From an uncultured Loktanella sp. (GTDB lineage Bacteria; Pseudomonadota; Alphaproteobacteria; Rhodobacterales; Rhodobacteraceae): 33,144 bases of DNA. The notes below the pieces were generated by a model. It was not told the origin of the DNA, did not search any database, and saw only the letters and a list, made by a program, of their open reading frames with translations. The position numbers were made by a program, and so were the translations under genes. Positions 1-7,948 of the stretch are shown in pieces; within the stretch, counting starts at the first letter, position 1, and every line of letters starts with the position of its first letter. Location: contig CAKZNT010000066.1 of NCBI GenBank assembly GCA_937132065.1, forward strand, positions 1 through 33,144, written 5' to 3'.

Positions 1-1599
1 AACCACAAAGACATCGGTATTCTGTATCTATTCGTAGCAGGCGCCGTTGGCTTCATCTCGGTGTGCTTCACCGTTTACATGCGCCTCGAGCTGATGCACC
101 CCGGCGTGCAATACATGTGCCTCGAAGGTGCGCGTTTCATCGCAGACTCCGCGTCTGAATGTACGCCGAACGGCCATCTCTGGAACGTTATGATCACCTA
201 CCACGGTGTTTTGATGATGTTCTTCGTGGTTATTCCTGCGCTTTTCGGCGGGTTTGGTAACTACCTGATGCCGTTGCAGATCGGTGCGCCAGATATGGCA
301 TTCCCGCGTTTGAACAACCTTTCGTTCTGGATGTATATCGCAGGGACATCCCTTGGTGTGGCTTCTATGCTGACACCGGGTGGCAATGGTCAACTTGGCT
401 CTGGCGTTGGTTGGGTTCTTTATCCGCCGCTCTCCACTTCCGAGGCAGGCATGTCGATGGACCTCGCGATCTTTGCGGTGCACCTGTCAGGTGCGTCCTC
501 GATCCTTGGCGCGATCAACATGATCACAACCTTCCTCAACATGCGCGCACCGGGCATGACGTTGCACAAAGTGCCACTGTTCTCCTGGTCGATCTTTGTA
601 ACGGCTTGGTTGATCCTTCTGGCTCTGCCAGTGCTTGCGGGCGCGATCACGATGCTTTTGACTGACCGGAACTTCGGCACAACCTTCTTCCAACCAGAAG
701 GCGGCGGCGACCCGATCCTGTATCAACACATCTTGTGGTTCTTTGGTCACCCTGAAGTTTATATCATTATCATCCCCGGTTTTGGTATCATCAGCCACAT
801 CATCGCGACCTTCTCCAAGAAGCCGATCTTTGGCTACCTGCCAATGGTCTATGCGATGGTTGCCATTGGTGTTCTCGGCTTCGTTGTTTGGGCGCACCAC
901 ATGTACACCGTTGGTATGTCACTGACACAGCAATCCTACTTCATGCTCGCCACAATGGTGATCGCGGTCCCGACAGGGGTTAAGATCTTCAGCTGGATCG
1001 CAACGATGTGGGGCGGCTCGGTCGAGTTCAAATCCCCGATGCTATGGGCGATGGGCTTCTTGTTCCTCTTCACTGTTGGTGGGGTCACAGGGATCGTTCT
1101 GTCACAAGCTGGCGTGGACCGCGTTTACCACGACACATACTACGTGATTGCACACTTCCACTATGTGATGTCGCTGGGTGCGGTGTTTGCTATCTTTGCG
1201 GGCATCTACTTCTACTTCCCTAAGTTCTCCGGGAAAATGTATCCTGAATGGGCGGCTAAACTGCACTTCTGGGCGATGTTTATCGGCGCAAACCTGACAT
1301 TCTTCCCACAGCACTTCTTGGGTCGTCAGGGTATGCCACGTCGCTACATTGACTACCCGGACGCCTTTGCAACATGGAACTATGTATCGTCACTGGGCGC
1401 GTTCTTGTCCTTTGCGTCGTTCCTGTTCTTCATCGGGATCATTGTTTACTCGCTGAAGTGGGGCCGCAAAGTTACCGAGAACAACCCTTGGAACGAATAT
1501 GCGGACACACTGGAGTGGACACTGCCTTGCCCACCGCCAGAGCACACCTTTGAAACACTGCCAAAGCAGTCGGATTGGGATAAAGGCCACGCGCACTAG
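1..1599 (+). CDS. ctaD: Cytochrome c oxidase subunit I, aa3 type (5' end outside window)
   Basis: Catalytic subunit of the haem-copper terminal oxidase in the inner membrane; it reduces O2 to water and pumps protons. The frame is open from base 1 (first residues [11 protein letters not shown], which in the family lie shortly after the N-terminus), so about 15-30 residues are missing. Visible signatures, in order: the haem a ligand His in [12 protein letters not shown]; the D-channel stretch [24 protein letters not shown] with the CuB His, the proton-loading Glu and the cross-linked Tyr; the CuB pair His-His in VWAHHMY; the K-channel Lys in TGVKIFSW; and [13 protein letters not shown] with the haem a3 and haem a His ligands. 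All catalytic residues are present, and the twelve-helix pattern fits up to the missing N-terminus. A strong terminator follows at 1624-1653. Identity is certain; only the start is unknown. Confidence 0.98.
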   Translation, partial: NHKDIGILYLFVAGAVGFISVCFTVYMRLELMHPGVQYMCLEGARFIADSASECTPNGHLWNVMITYHGVLMMFFVVIPALFGGFGNYLMPLQIGAPDMAFPRLNNLSFWMYIAGTSLGVASMLTPGGNGQLGSGVGWVLYPPLSTSEAGMSMDLAIFAVHLSGASSILGAINMITTFLNMRAPGMTLHKVPLFSWSIFVTAWLILLALPVLAGAITMLLTDRNFGTTFFQPEGGGDPILYQHILWFFGHPEVYIIIIPGFGIISHIIATFSKKPIFGYLPMVYAMVAIGVLGFVVWAHHMYTVGMSLTQQSYFMLATMVIAVPTGVKIFSWIATMWGGSVEFKSPMLWAMGFLFLFTVGGVTGIVLSQAGVDRVYHDTYYVIAHFHYVMSLGAVFAIFAGIYFYFPKFSGKMYPEWAAKLHFWAMFIGANLTFFPQHFLGRQGMPRRYIDYPDAFATWNYVSSLGAFLSFASFLFFIGIIVYSLKWGRKVTENNPWNEYADTLEWTLPCPPPEHTFETLPKQSDWDKGHAH

Positions 1600-1623
1600 C
1601 GCCAGCCGAACCACTATCAAAAT

Positions 1624-1653
1624 GGGCCTCGCAGAAATGCGGGGCCCTTTTTT
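1624..1653 (+). terminator. Intrinsic terminator after ctaD
   Basis: A 10-bp stem, GGGCCTCGCA paired with TGCGGGGCCC (one T-G wobble), closes a GAAA tetraloop and is followed directly by TTTTTT. It lies 25 bases after the ctaD stop and ends that transcript before the DUF2244 gene. Confidence 0.92.
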
Positions 1654-1676
1654 GTTGGTGCAAGACAAACCGTGCC

Positions 1677-1704
1677 TTGATTGCTTGCATCCCATGCGTA
1701 AATT
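1677..1704 (+). promoter_or_regulatory. Candidate promoter giving a leaderless DUF2244 mRNA
   Basis: TTGATT (1677-1682) and TAAATT (1699-1704) are separated by 16 bases; each matches the sigma-70 consensus at 4 of 6 positions. The expected start of transcription, about 7 bases past the -10, falls on the ATG at 1711. No Shine-Dalgarno sequence is visible before that ATG, which fits a leaderless message. This is inference from spacing. Confidence 0.4.
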
Positions 1705-1710
1705 AACGCC

Positions 1711-2202
1711 ATGCCCTATCAATGGACCCCTCGCCCCGCACCAGAGACCGACAATTGGCAGCTCGAGCTCTGGCCGTATCGCTCGCTTCTGCGCAGGGAT
1801 TTCGTTGTGTTTATTGCGGGCACTGCAACGCTGGTCGCCTTGCCATTGATCGCACTCGCGGGAAGCCCTGCCCTTTGGGTCATACTCGGGTTCTTTGCAC
1901 TGATGATCTGGGGGCTTTGGGGCGCCCTTCACATTAGTTATCGTCGCGGCGACACTCTCGAGCAATGTGTCGCCACATCAAAACATATTGTGCTGACACA
2001 CCAAACGCCAAATGGAGAGGTCCAAAAGTGGGAAGCGAACCGCTATTGGGTGACTGTGCATATGCACCCGAAAGGCGGGCCGGTCGAAAACTACCTCACC
2101 CTGCGCGGCGGTGATCGCGAAGTCGAGATTGGTGCGTTTCTGGATGTTTCCGAGCGGCGCGCGCTCTACGACGAACTGCGCATGGCCTTACGTAATGCGT
2201 AG
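1711..2202 (+). CDS. DUF2244 family integral membrane protein
   Basis: A 163-residue protein of the DUF2244 family, common in alphaproteobacteria and often found beside cytochrome oxidase genes, as here just after ctaD. It begins with a Trp/Pro-rich segment (MPYQWTPRPAP), followed by two hydrophobic helices at about residues 30-48 and 50-70 that should span the inner membrane as a hairpin. A soluble cytoplasmic C-terminal half follows, rich in beta-type sequence (KWEANRYWVTVHMH, YLTLRGGDREVEIGAFL), and it ends in a short amphipathic helix. The biochemical role is not known. The position suggests a link to oxidase assembly or envelope function, but the intervening terminator shows it is transcribed separately. 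No ribosome-binding site precedes the ATG. Confidence 0.85.
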   Translation: MPYQWTPRPAPETDNWQLELWPYRSLLRRDFVVFIAGTATLVALPLIALAGSPALWVILGFFALMIWGLWGALHISYRRGDTLEQCVATSKHIVLTHQTPNGEVQKWEANRYWVTVHMHPKGGPVENYLTLRGGDREVEIGAFLDVSERRALYDELRMALRNA

Positions 2203-2208
2203 CCTGAA

Positions 2209-2229
2209 AGGGGCGTCATTGCCGCCCCT
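2209..2229. terminator. Hairpin between convergent DUF2244 and yqeY genes
   Basis: AGGGGCG and CGCCCCT form a perfect 7-bp stem around a 7-base loop, seven bases after the DUF2244 stop and seven before the yqeY stop. Neither side has a real T-tract (CTCTACTT on +, CTTTCAGG on -), so it is at best a weak bidirectional terminator. Confidence 0.5.
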
Positions 2230-2235
2230 CTCTAC

Positions 2236-2688
2236 TTAGCCAAGTTTGTTCTTCACCATTGGGCCGACTTTGGCAAAATCCATTTGGCCCGTGTATTTGT
2301 CTTTGAGAACAGCCATCACCTTGCCCATGTCTCGAATGCTTTCTGCACCCACATCGGCAATAATTGTGGCAACGGCGGCTTCGGATTCCGCTTCCGACAA
2401 CTGGCGCGGCAAATAATCTTCGATGATTTTGATCTCGGAGAGCTCTTTCTGAGCCAATTCAAGCCGCCCGCCCTCTTCATAGGCACGCGCGCTTTCTTGG
2501 CGCTGCTTGACCATCTTGCCCAAGATCGCAAGGATTTCAGGGTCCCCCACACCGCCATCATCGCCAGTGCCGCGCAGGGCGATATCACGGTCTTTGATCG
2601 CGGCATTGATCAAGCGCAGCGTTGACAAGCGGTCAGCATCTTTTGCTTTCATCGCCTCTTTTAGGGCCGTTGTGATACGGTCACGCAT
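2236..2688 (-). CDS. GatB/YqeY domain protein
   Basis: A 150-residue member of the YqeY family, which resembles the tRNA-binding tail domain of the GatB subunit of Asp/Glu-tRNA amidotransferase. Its own function is not established. The sequence has the family's opening MRDRITTALKEAMKAKD followed by LSTLRLINAAIKDRDIA, the central KQRQES.R.YEEGGR helix, and IIEDYLPRQLSEAE near the middle. The frame is open for 27 more codons upstream, but I chose the ATG at 2688 because the family starts there and AAGGA lies 10 bases ahead of it. The length matches the usual ~150. It is divergent from carA and converges on the DUF2244 gene, so it is probably a single-gene transcript. Confidence 0.9.
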   Translation of the reverse strand: MRDRITTALKEAMKAKDADRLSTLRLINAAIKDRDIALRGTGDDGGVGDPEILAILGKMVKQRQESARAYEEGGRLELAQKELSEIKIIEDYLPRQLSEAESEAAVATIIADVGAESIRDMGKVMAVLKDKYTGQMDFAKVGPMVKNKLG

Positions 2689-2806
2689 ATCGGGGTCGTC
2701 CTTCATCAGTTCTTTGGTCGAAAGTGCAACATAGTTGGAATGCGCCTGACTGACAACAGGTACAATCACAACCGTGTGGGCCTTGTTTGCTTAGGCATTT
2801 CGGCCC

Positions 2807-2835
2807 TTGACCCTCCTCGCCCCCGCTCGTAAACC
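2807..2835 (+). promoter_or_regulatory. Possible carA promoter
   Basis: TTGACC (2807-2812), a 17-base spacer, then TAAACC (2830-2835) precede the carA start by about 35 bases. The -35 is good and the -10 weak (3 of 6). No pyrimidine-type attenuator or PyrR site was seen in the leader. Confidence 0.35.
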
Positions 2836-2868
2836 CAGCACAATTTGGCGCAAAAAAGGACTCGCACG

Positions 2869-4029
2869 ATGGCACAATCTGAACAGATGAAACCGACGGC
2901 CTGTCTCGCGCTTGCGGACGGCACACTCTTTTACGGTTACGGCTTCGGGGCAACAGGGGAAACGGTTGCAGAACTGTGCTTCAACACCGCGATGACCGGC
3001 TACCAAGAGATCATGACAGACCCTTCATATGCAGGTCAGGTCGTCACCTTTACCTTCCCGCATATCGGCAACACGGGCATTACGCCCGAAGATGACGAGA
3101 CATCCAATCCTGTTGCCGCAGGGATGATTGTGAAATGGGACCCAACGGTGTCCTCCAACTGGCGGGCCACACAAGAGTTGGCGCCGTGGTTGGTCTCGCG
3201 TGGTCGCATTGGTATGGGCGGCGTTGATACGCGTCGGCTGACACGTGCAATCCGCCAGCAAGGCGCGCCTCACGTGGCTCTGGCACATAATCCTGACGGT
3301 GAATTTGATATTGATGCGCTTGTGCAAAAGGCGCGTGGCTTTGCAGGCCTTGTCGGTCTTGATCTGGCCAAGGACGTCACATGCGCACAGTCCTACCACT
3401 GGAATGAAATGCGGTGGGCATGGCCGATTGGCTATGCGCCGCAAACTGCACCAAAGCACAAGGTTGTCGCCATTGACTACGGCGCAAAGCGCAACATCCT
3501 GCGCTGCCTTGCCTCCGCAGGGTGTGATGTCACCGTTCTGCCTGCAACGGCAACGGCAGATGAAATTCTTGCGCTCAAGCCTGACGGCCTTTTCTTGTCC
3601 AATGGACCGGGGGATCCCGAAGCGACGGGCGTTTACGCCGTGCCGATGATTAAGGACATCCTTGCAAAATCAGACCTCCCTGTTTTCGGAATTTGCCTTG
3701 GTCACCAGATGCTTGCCCTTGCCTTGGGCGCACAGACGATCAAGATGAACCACGGTCACCACGGCGCGAACCATCCCGTCAAGGACAATGATACGGGCAA
3801 GGTCGAGATCACGTCGATGAACCACGGTTTCACCGTTGATAGCCAGACACTTCCCGAGGGTGTCATTGAGACGCATATCTCGCTTTTTGATGGTTCTAAT
3901 TGCGGAATTCGGATGGCTGACCGCCCTGTTTTCGGGGTGCAATACCACCCAGAGGCTAGCCCGGGTCCACAAGACAGCTACTACCTGTTCGAGCGCTTTG
4001 CCGCAGCAATGGCTGAACAGGCGGCCTAG
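2869..4029 (+). CDS. carA: Carbamoyl-phosphate synthase small subunit
   Basis: Glutaminase subunit of carbamoyl-phosphate synthase: it hydrolyses glutamine and channels ammonia to CarB for arginine and pyrimidine synthesis in the cytoplasm. The protein is 386 residues (the family is about 380). The N-terminal CPSase_sm domain carries ALADGTLFYGYGFGA, the TGYQEIMTDPSY block and PHIGNTG. The C-terminal class I glutamine amidotransferase has SNGPGDP, the nucleophile Cys276 in GICLGHQ, and the His360/Glu362 pair in QYHPEASPGP, so the triad is complete. I chose the ATG at 2869, which has AAGGA 8 bases upstream, over an in-frame TTG at 2845 without a better site. carB is not in the window, so the two subunit genes are unlinked here. 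Confidence 0.97.
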   Translation: MAQSEQMKPTACLALADGTLFYGYGFGATGETVAELCFNTAMTGYQEIMTDPSYAGQVVTFTFPHIGNTGITPEDDETSNPVAAGMIVKWDPTVSSNWRATQELAPWLVSRGRIGMGGVDTRRLTRAIRQQGAPHVALAHNPDGEFDIDALVQKARGFAGLVGLDLAKDVTCAQSYHWNEMRWAWPIGYAPQTAPKHKVVAIDYGAKRNILRCLASAGCDVTVLPATATADEILALKPDGLFLSNGPGDPEATGVYAVPMIKDILAKSDLPVFGICLGHQMLALALGAQTIKMNHGHHGANHPVKDNDTGKVEITSMNHGFTVDSQTLPEGVIETHISLFDGSNCGIRMADRPVFGVQYHPEASPGPQDSYYLFERFAAAMAEQAA

Positions 4030-4037
4030 CTCGGGCC

Positions 4038-4054
4038 TTAACCTACAATTAACC
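4038..4054 (+). promoter_or_regulatory. Candidate CtrA-binding site upstream of the glycosyltransferase
   Basis: The sequence TTAA, exactly seven bases, TTAACC matches the alphaproteobacterial CtrA full-site consensus (TTAA-N7-TTAAC). It ends 40 bases before the ATG at 4095. A TATGAC hexamer at 4068-4073 could be a -10, which would put the box over the -35 region, the usual place for CtrA-activated promoters. A further TTAA follows at 4059. The match is seen; binding is inferred. Confidence 0.5.
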
Positions 4055-4073
4055 AAGCTTAAGGCATTATGAC

Positions 4074-4087
4074 CTCACCTAGGTGAG
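4074..4087. promoter_or_regulatory. Perfect 14-bp palindrome over the glycosyltransferase ribosome-binding site
   Basis: CTCACCTAGGTGAG is its own reverse complement and ends 7 bases before the ATG at 4095. Its right half, AGGTGAG, is also the apparent Shine-Dalgarno sequence. It could be a DNA operator or, as RNA, a 5-bp hairpin that masks the ribosome-binding site. Confidence 0.4.
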
Positions 4088-4094
4088 AGTCGTC

Positions 4095-5981
4095 ATGTCA
4101 GTTTTCTCGGAAATCCAAACAGGATCACCACCCGCCCCCGTGTTGGGCGATCCTTTGGCGCGATTCCTTGTGGATGTCGGCAAGCTCACCTTGGCTGACG
4201 CCATCGCAGCCGAAAAAATCGCGAATGAAAGCAATCAGCGCGTTGCAGATATCCTGTTTCACAGGTTCGCAATTGCCCCGCTCACAATTGCAGATGCCTA
4301 TACGACTCTCTATCAGACTTCGCTGATCGACCCCTGCAAATCGCCGCCACACCGCTCACTTGTTATGCAACTGGGGCCCTGCCGCGCCATTCAATCGGGG
4401 TTGTTGCCTTGGCGGGAAATGGGCGGGGATACAGTGGTTCTGACCGATAAGCCTGACCAGTTCGAGGCGCACAGCGATTTGCTGGCAAACACATTTGCGC
4501 GCGTCCGCATGGGCATCACCACGCGCGCGCACATCGAGGCCGCCGTTACCAGCGCCTGCGCTGGCGATATGGCCGCCTTCGCCGAAACCAAAGCACCAAG
4601 CGCACAAAGCTGCCGCACATGGAATGCAAAGCGGACATTGACCCATGGCAGTGGCTTCCTGATCGCATTGCTGATCTGCATGGTCATTACGCCGTTCTGG
4701 ACATTCAATGCGCTATGCATTTGCGCGATCATGCTTTTGGCCCTCAACACGGCGCTCAAAATTGCCGCTGCAATCGCGAGCCAAAGGGCAGACAGCGCCT
4801 CAGATGCCGTAGAAAACGAGGCTGGAATTCTGCCTAAAATTACGCTTCTCGTGCCGTTATTTCGCGAAACGGCGATCACCGATCATTTGCTTATCCGATT
4901 GCAAGAGATCGACTACCCACGCGAGTTGATGGACGTTTGCCTTGTCACAGAAAGCGATGATGCGACCACGCGCAAGGCGCTTGGCAAGGCCACTCTGCCC
5001 ACATGGATGCGGCCAATCATCGTCCCGCAGGGCACGCTACGCACAAAGCCGAGGGCGCTTAATTTCGCACTGGATTTCGCGCAAGGCAGCATCATCGGGG
5101 TCTATGACGCAGAGGATGCGCCCGCGCCTGATCAATTGCGGGTCGTCGCCGCCCGCTTTGCCAATCGCGGCCCCGAGGTGGCCTGTTTGCAAGGTGTTCT
5201 GGATTATTACAATGACAAGACAAATTGGCTAACCCGTTGTTTTACGGTCGAATACGCCACGTGGTTCAGAATCGTTCTACCTGGTCTGGCGAAAATGGGG
5301 CTGGTTGTGCCTTTGGGCGGAACTACACTTTTCTTTCGCCGCAACGTTCTGGAGGCTCTGGGCGGATGGGATGCACATAACGTCACCGAAGACGCTGACT
5401 TGGGCGTGCGCCTCGCGCGTGCAGGCTATCGCACGGAGCTCATCAATACCGTCACCCAAGAGGAGGCAAACGGGCGTTTTTGGCCATGGGTCAAGCAGCG
5501 ATCGCGGTGGCTAAAGGGATATGCGATCACTTATGCGGTCCACATGCGCGCGCCGCGAAAACTCTGGCGCGAGCTTGGACCCAAACGGTTTTGGGGTGTG
5601 CAGCTGCTATTTGCAGGCACGCTTTCGCAATTTGTGCTCGCCCCATTGCTTTGGTCATTCTGGCTCATTCCGTTCGGGTTCGCCCATCCATTCCTCACGA
5701 TCCTCTCCCCGCTCGGGTTCTGGACGCTGGTGAGCGTTTTCTTCTTTGCCGAAATTGCAAATTTCCTAATCTCGGCAATTGCGTTGCGCATTGCGGGCAA
5801 AACATGGCTGATCAAGTGGGCGATTACCTTGCAGTTCTACTTCCCGCTCGCCGCCATCGCCGCCTACAAAGGGCTTATCGAGCTGGCATGGAAACCCTTC
5901 TATTGGGATAAAACCATGCATGGCGTGCTATTGCCAACTGACGCTATTCGCCCGCCTCAACCGCCGCCGCATCAATCTTGA
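4095..5981 (+). CDS. Membrane glycosyltransferase family 2 with N-terminal MshEN/GspE-N-like domain
   Basis: A 628-residue enzyme likely to polymerise or transfer a sugar from a nucleotide sugar at the inner membrane for an exopolysaccharide; the substrate is unknown. Residues ~15-155 resemble the MshEN/GspE-N domain, with two repeat-like helical units (LARFLVDVGKLTLADAI..., RVADILFHRFAIAPLTIADAY...). Two transmembrane helices follow at ~186-227. The GT2 domain (~246-480) has the nucleotide-binding start LLVPLFRET, KPRALNFAL, the metal-binding DAED at 338-341, GGTTLFFRR, TED at 431-433, and QRSRW at 468-472 (the QxxRW motif of processive enzymes). About three more membrane helices lie at 500-600. 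The ATG at 4095 has AGGTGAG upstream; an in-frame GTG at 4083 is less likely. The last 38 bases overlap the gntR gene on the other strand. Confidence 0.85.
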   Translation: MSVFSEIQTGSPPAPVLGDPLARFLVDVGKLTLADAIAAEKIANESNQRVADILFHRFAIAPLTIADAYTTLYQTSLIDPCKSPPHRSLVMQLGPCRAIQSGLLPWREMGGDTVVLTDKPDQFEAHSDLLANTFARVRMGITTRAHIEAAVTSACAGDMAAFAETKAPSAQSCRTWNAKRTLTHGSGFLIALLICMVITPFWTFNALCICAIMLLALNTALKIAAAIASQRADSASDAVENEAGILPKITLLVPLFRETAITDHLLIRLQEIDYPRELMDVCLVTESDDATTRKALGKATLPTWMRPIIVPQGTLRTKPRALNFALDFAQGSIIGVYDAEDAPAPDQLRVVAARFANRGPEVACLQGVLDYYNDKTNWLTRCFTVEYATWFRIVLPGLAKMGLVVPLGGTTLFFRRNVLEALGGWDAHNVTEDADLGVRLARAGYRTELINTVTQEEANGRFWPWVKQRSRWLKGYAITYAVHMRAPRKLWRELGPKRFWGVQLLFAGTLSQFVLAPLLWSFWLIPFGFAHPFLTILSPLGFWTLVSVFFFAEIANFLISAIALRIAGKTWLIKWAITLQFYFPLAAIAAYKGLIELAWKPFYWDKTMHGVLLPTDAIRPPQPPPHQS

Positions 5982-6597
5982 GTCGGGTCACATAGGCCTT
6001 TGAGATATGATCACGTAACGAGGCATATGCGGCATCCCCATCGCCGTTCTCGATGGCTTCGACGATGCGTGAATGCTCGGCCATTGTGCCCGCAACGCGC
6101 CCCTCCGCAGAAAGTGACGTTGTCGCCAAAAGCGCCATTGACCTGTGAACAAGGTCAAGCTGCTGCACAAGAAACCTATTGTGGGACGCGAGATGGATTT
6201 GCTTGTGAAATCTGCGGTTTGCACGGCTAAGTGCCTCTGGATTTGCGCCCAGCTTTTGATCCGCCTCAAGCATATCACGCAGCACGGCAACCTCTTCTGG
6301 CGTTGCATGGCGCGCAGCAAGGCGTGCGGCCAAGCCTTCCAGTTCGCCTCGCACGACATAAAGGTCCGAGAGCTGTGTATGATCAAGGGACGCGACAATA
6401 AGCGACCGCCCGTCACGCGTCAGTAGGTTCTGGGTCTCCAACCTCTGCAATGCCTCACGGATCGGCGTGCGCGACACGCCAAACCTCTCTGCAAGTTCGC
6501 TTTCAACCAACCGATCTCCCGGGCGGTAGATATGGCTATCAATCGCTTCGAGGATCAGGGCATAGGCATCTTTTTGGGGCGAACGGGCATCTTGCAT
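5944..6597 (-). CDS. GntR-family transcriptional regulator, FadR/FCD type
   Basis: A 217-residue DNA-binding regulator. The N-terminal winged helix-turn-helix (about residues 10-72) has the GntR signature DRLVESELAERFGVSRTPIREALQRLE. The C-terminal FCD domain (about 80-205) is all-helical and keeps the family's metal-site histidines, in RRFHKQIH, AEHSRIVEAI and LRDHI, so a small organic acid plus a metal ion is the likely effector. The target is unknown; the nearest divergent gene is the UbiH-type monooxygenase, and autoregulation from the shared 148-base gap is possible. I chose the ATG at 6597, with GAAAGG 7 bases upstream, over an in-frame ATG 13 codons earlier. Its 3' end overlaps the glycosyltransferase by 38 bases. 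Confidence 0.9.
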   Translation of the reverse strand: MQDARSPQKDAYALILEAIDSHIYRPGDRLVESELAERFGVSRTPIREALQRLETQNLLTRDGRSLIVASLDHTQLSDLYVVRGELEGLAARLAARHATPEEVAVLRDMLEADQKLGANPEALSRANRRFHKQIHLASHNRFLVQQLDLVHRSMALLATTSLSAEGRVAGTMAEHSRIVEAIENGDGDAAYASLRDHISKAYVTRLKIDAAAVEAGE

Positions 6598-6711
6598 AAA
6601 CGGGCCTTTCAAGTTGAGGCACTCTAGCGCCGGCATGCCCCTGCGAGCAACCCTCCCCCGTCAGGTTACAGTCGATGCATTGGCTTCTTGTCGCAGGGCG
6701 CGCTTGCCTCT

Positions 6712-6739
6712 TTTACAAACCGATTTTGCGGCTTATGTC
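6712..6739 (+). promoter_or_regulatory. Possible promoter of the UbiH-type gene
   Basis: TTTACA (6712-6717, 5 of 6) and TATGTC (6734-6739, weak) are 16 bases apart, and the implied transcript start coincides with the ATG at 6746. No clear Shine-Dalgarno precedes that ATG, so the message may be leaderless. Confidence 0.3.
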
Positions 6740-6745
6740 AGTGGC

Positions 6746-7948
6746 ATGAGCAAACTAGAAGCAGACATTCTTATCTCTGGTGGCGGCGTCGCAGGGCTAG
6801 CCGCCGCGGCGGCATTCGGGACAGCCGGGTTCAAGGTGATCATCGTTGACCCCGCCCCGCCAATTACCGACGAAACCGACCAAGGCGCGGACCTGCGCAC
6901 CACTGCATTTTTGCAACCCGCGCAGGCATTTCTCGATCGTGCAGGGCTTTGGGCCAAACTCGAGGCGCACGCCGCGCCGTTGCAAATCATGCGCATCGTC
7001 GATGCAAGCGGGCAAGACAGCGCCCAACTCACTACCGCCGATTTTGATGCCAGCGATGTCTCTGACAAGCCATTTGGCTGGAACCTGCCCAACTGGCTAT
7101 TGCGCCGTGAAATGGTTAGCCGGTTGGCGGAATTGACGAATGTAACCTTCCTGACCGGCGTTGGGTTCGCCTCGATGGTTTCCCGGACTGCCTATGCGCT
7201 CGTGACACTCACGGACGGCCAGCAGATCCGCACGCAAATGGTGATCGGTGCAGACGGGCGCGCATCAATGGTGCGCCGTTCTGCGGGTATCGACGTTAAA
7301 ACAACGCGTTACGGACAAAAGGCGATCACCTTTGCCGTCACCCATGACGCGCCACACGACAACATTTCCACCGAGGTGCACCAACAAGGCGGGCCGTTCA
7401 CTCTGGTTCCGCTCCCTGATCACAAGGGCAAGCCGTGTTCGGCGGTTGTTTGGATGGACACAGGACCGCAAACCACGAAACATATGGCCCTTGATGACGC
7501 CGCCTTTGCGGCAGCGGCCACCACGCGATCTGCCTTGGTCAACGGCCCGCTCACGCTGGTGTCTCGGCGTAGCGTCTGGCCCATTATCAGTCAGGTCACT
7601 GCTCAAATGTCGGGGCCGCGCATAGCGCTGGTTGCAGAGGCGGCGCATGTCATGCCCCCTATCGGGGCGCAGGGGCTTAATATGTCACTCAATGATCTGA
7701 ACGCACTGCTGACCTTGTCACTCAAGCACCGCGATGAACTGGGCGGGAAACCGATGCTTGATGCTTATCACAAGGCCCGCCACAACGATGTGCGGCTTAG
7801 AATCAAGGGGATTGATGCCCTCAACCGTGCCTCAATGGCAGGGAACCCGCTGATTCAGGATCTGCGGGTGGCTGGAATCAAAACCCTTTACGGCGCAACA
7901 CCTGTGCGCCGTAAACTGATGCAACTGGGGCTTGGCGCGCAGTCCTAA
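6746..7948 (+). CDS. UbiH/COQ6-family FAD-dependent monooxygenase
   Basis: A 400-residue flavoprotein hydroxylase, most likely acting on the ring of a ubiquinone precursor at the membrane. Signatures in order: the FAD dinucleotide fold ISGGGVAGLAAAAAFG (GxGxxG-type, 12-17) ending in an acidic strand at VDP; the DG motif IGADGRASMVRR at ~168-177; and the third FAD motif LVAEAAHVMPPIGAQGLNMSL (from ~295). In that last motif most family members read GDAAH, while this one reads AEAAH. I recall the AEAAH form from alphaproteobacterial UbiL-like hydroxylases, so UbiL is a possible identity. The frame is open back to 6614, but the family starts at the ATG chosen here. Its stop overlaps the aminotransferase stop on the other strand by 4 bases. 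Confidence 0.85.
   Translation: MSKLEADILISGGGVAGLAAAAAFGTAGFKVIIVDPAPPITDETDQGADLRTTAFLQPAQAFLDRAGLWAKLEAHAAPLQIMRIVDASGQDSAQLTTADFDASDVSDKPFGWNLPNWLLRREMVSRLAELTNVTFLTGVGFASMVSRTAYALVTLTDGQQIRTQMVIGADGRASMVRRSAGIDVKTTRYGQKAITFAVTHDAPHDNISTEVHQQGGPFTLVPLPDHKGKPCSAVVWMDTGPQTTKHMALDDAAFAAAATTRSALVNGPLTLVSRRSVWPIISQVTAQMSGPRIALVAEAAHVMPPIGAQGLNMSLNDLNALLTLSLKHRDELGGKPMLDAYHKARHNDVRLRIKGIDALNRASMAGNPLIQDLRVAGIKTLYGATPVRRKLMQLGLGAQS

Noticed and set aside
2689..2769. 27-codon N-terminal extension of yqeY
   Set aside because: Not family-like; a good Shine-Dalgarno sits before the inner ATG at 2688.
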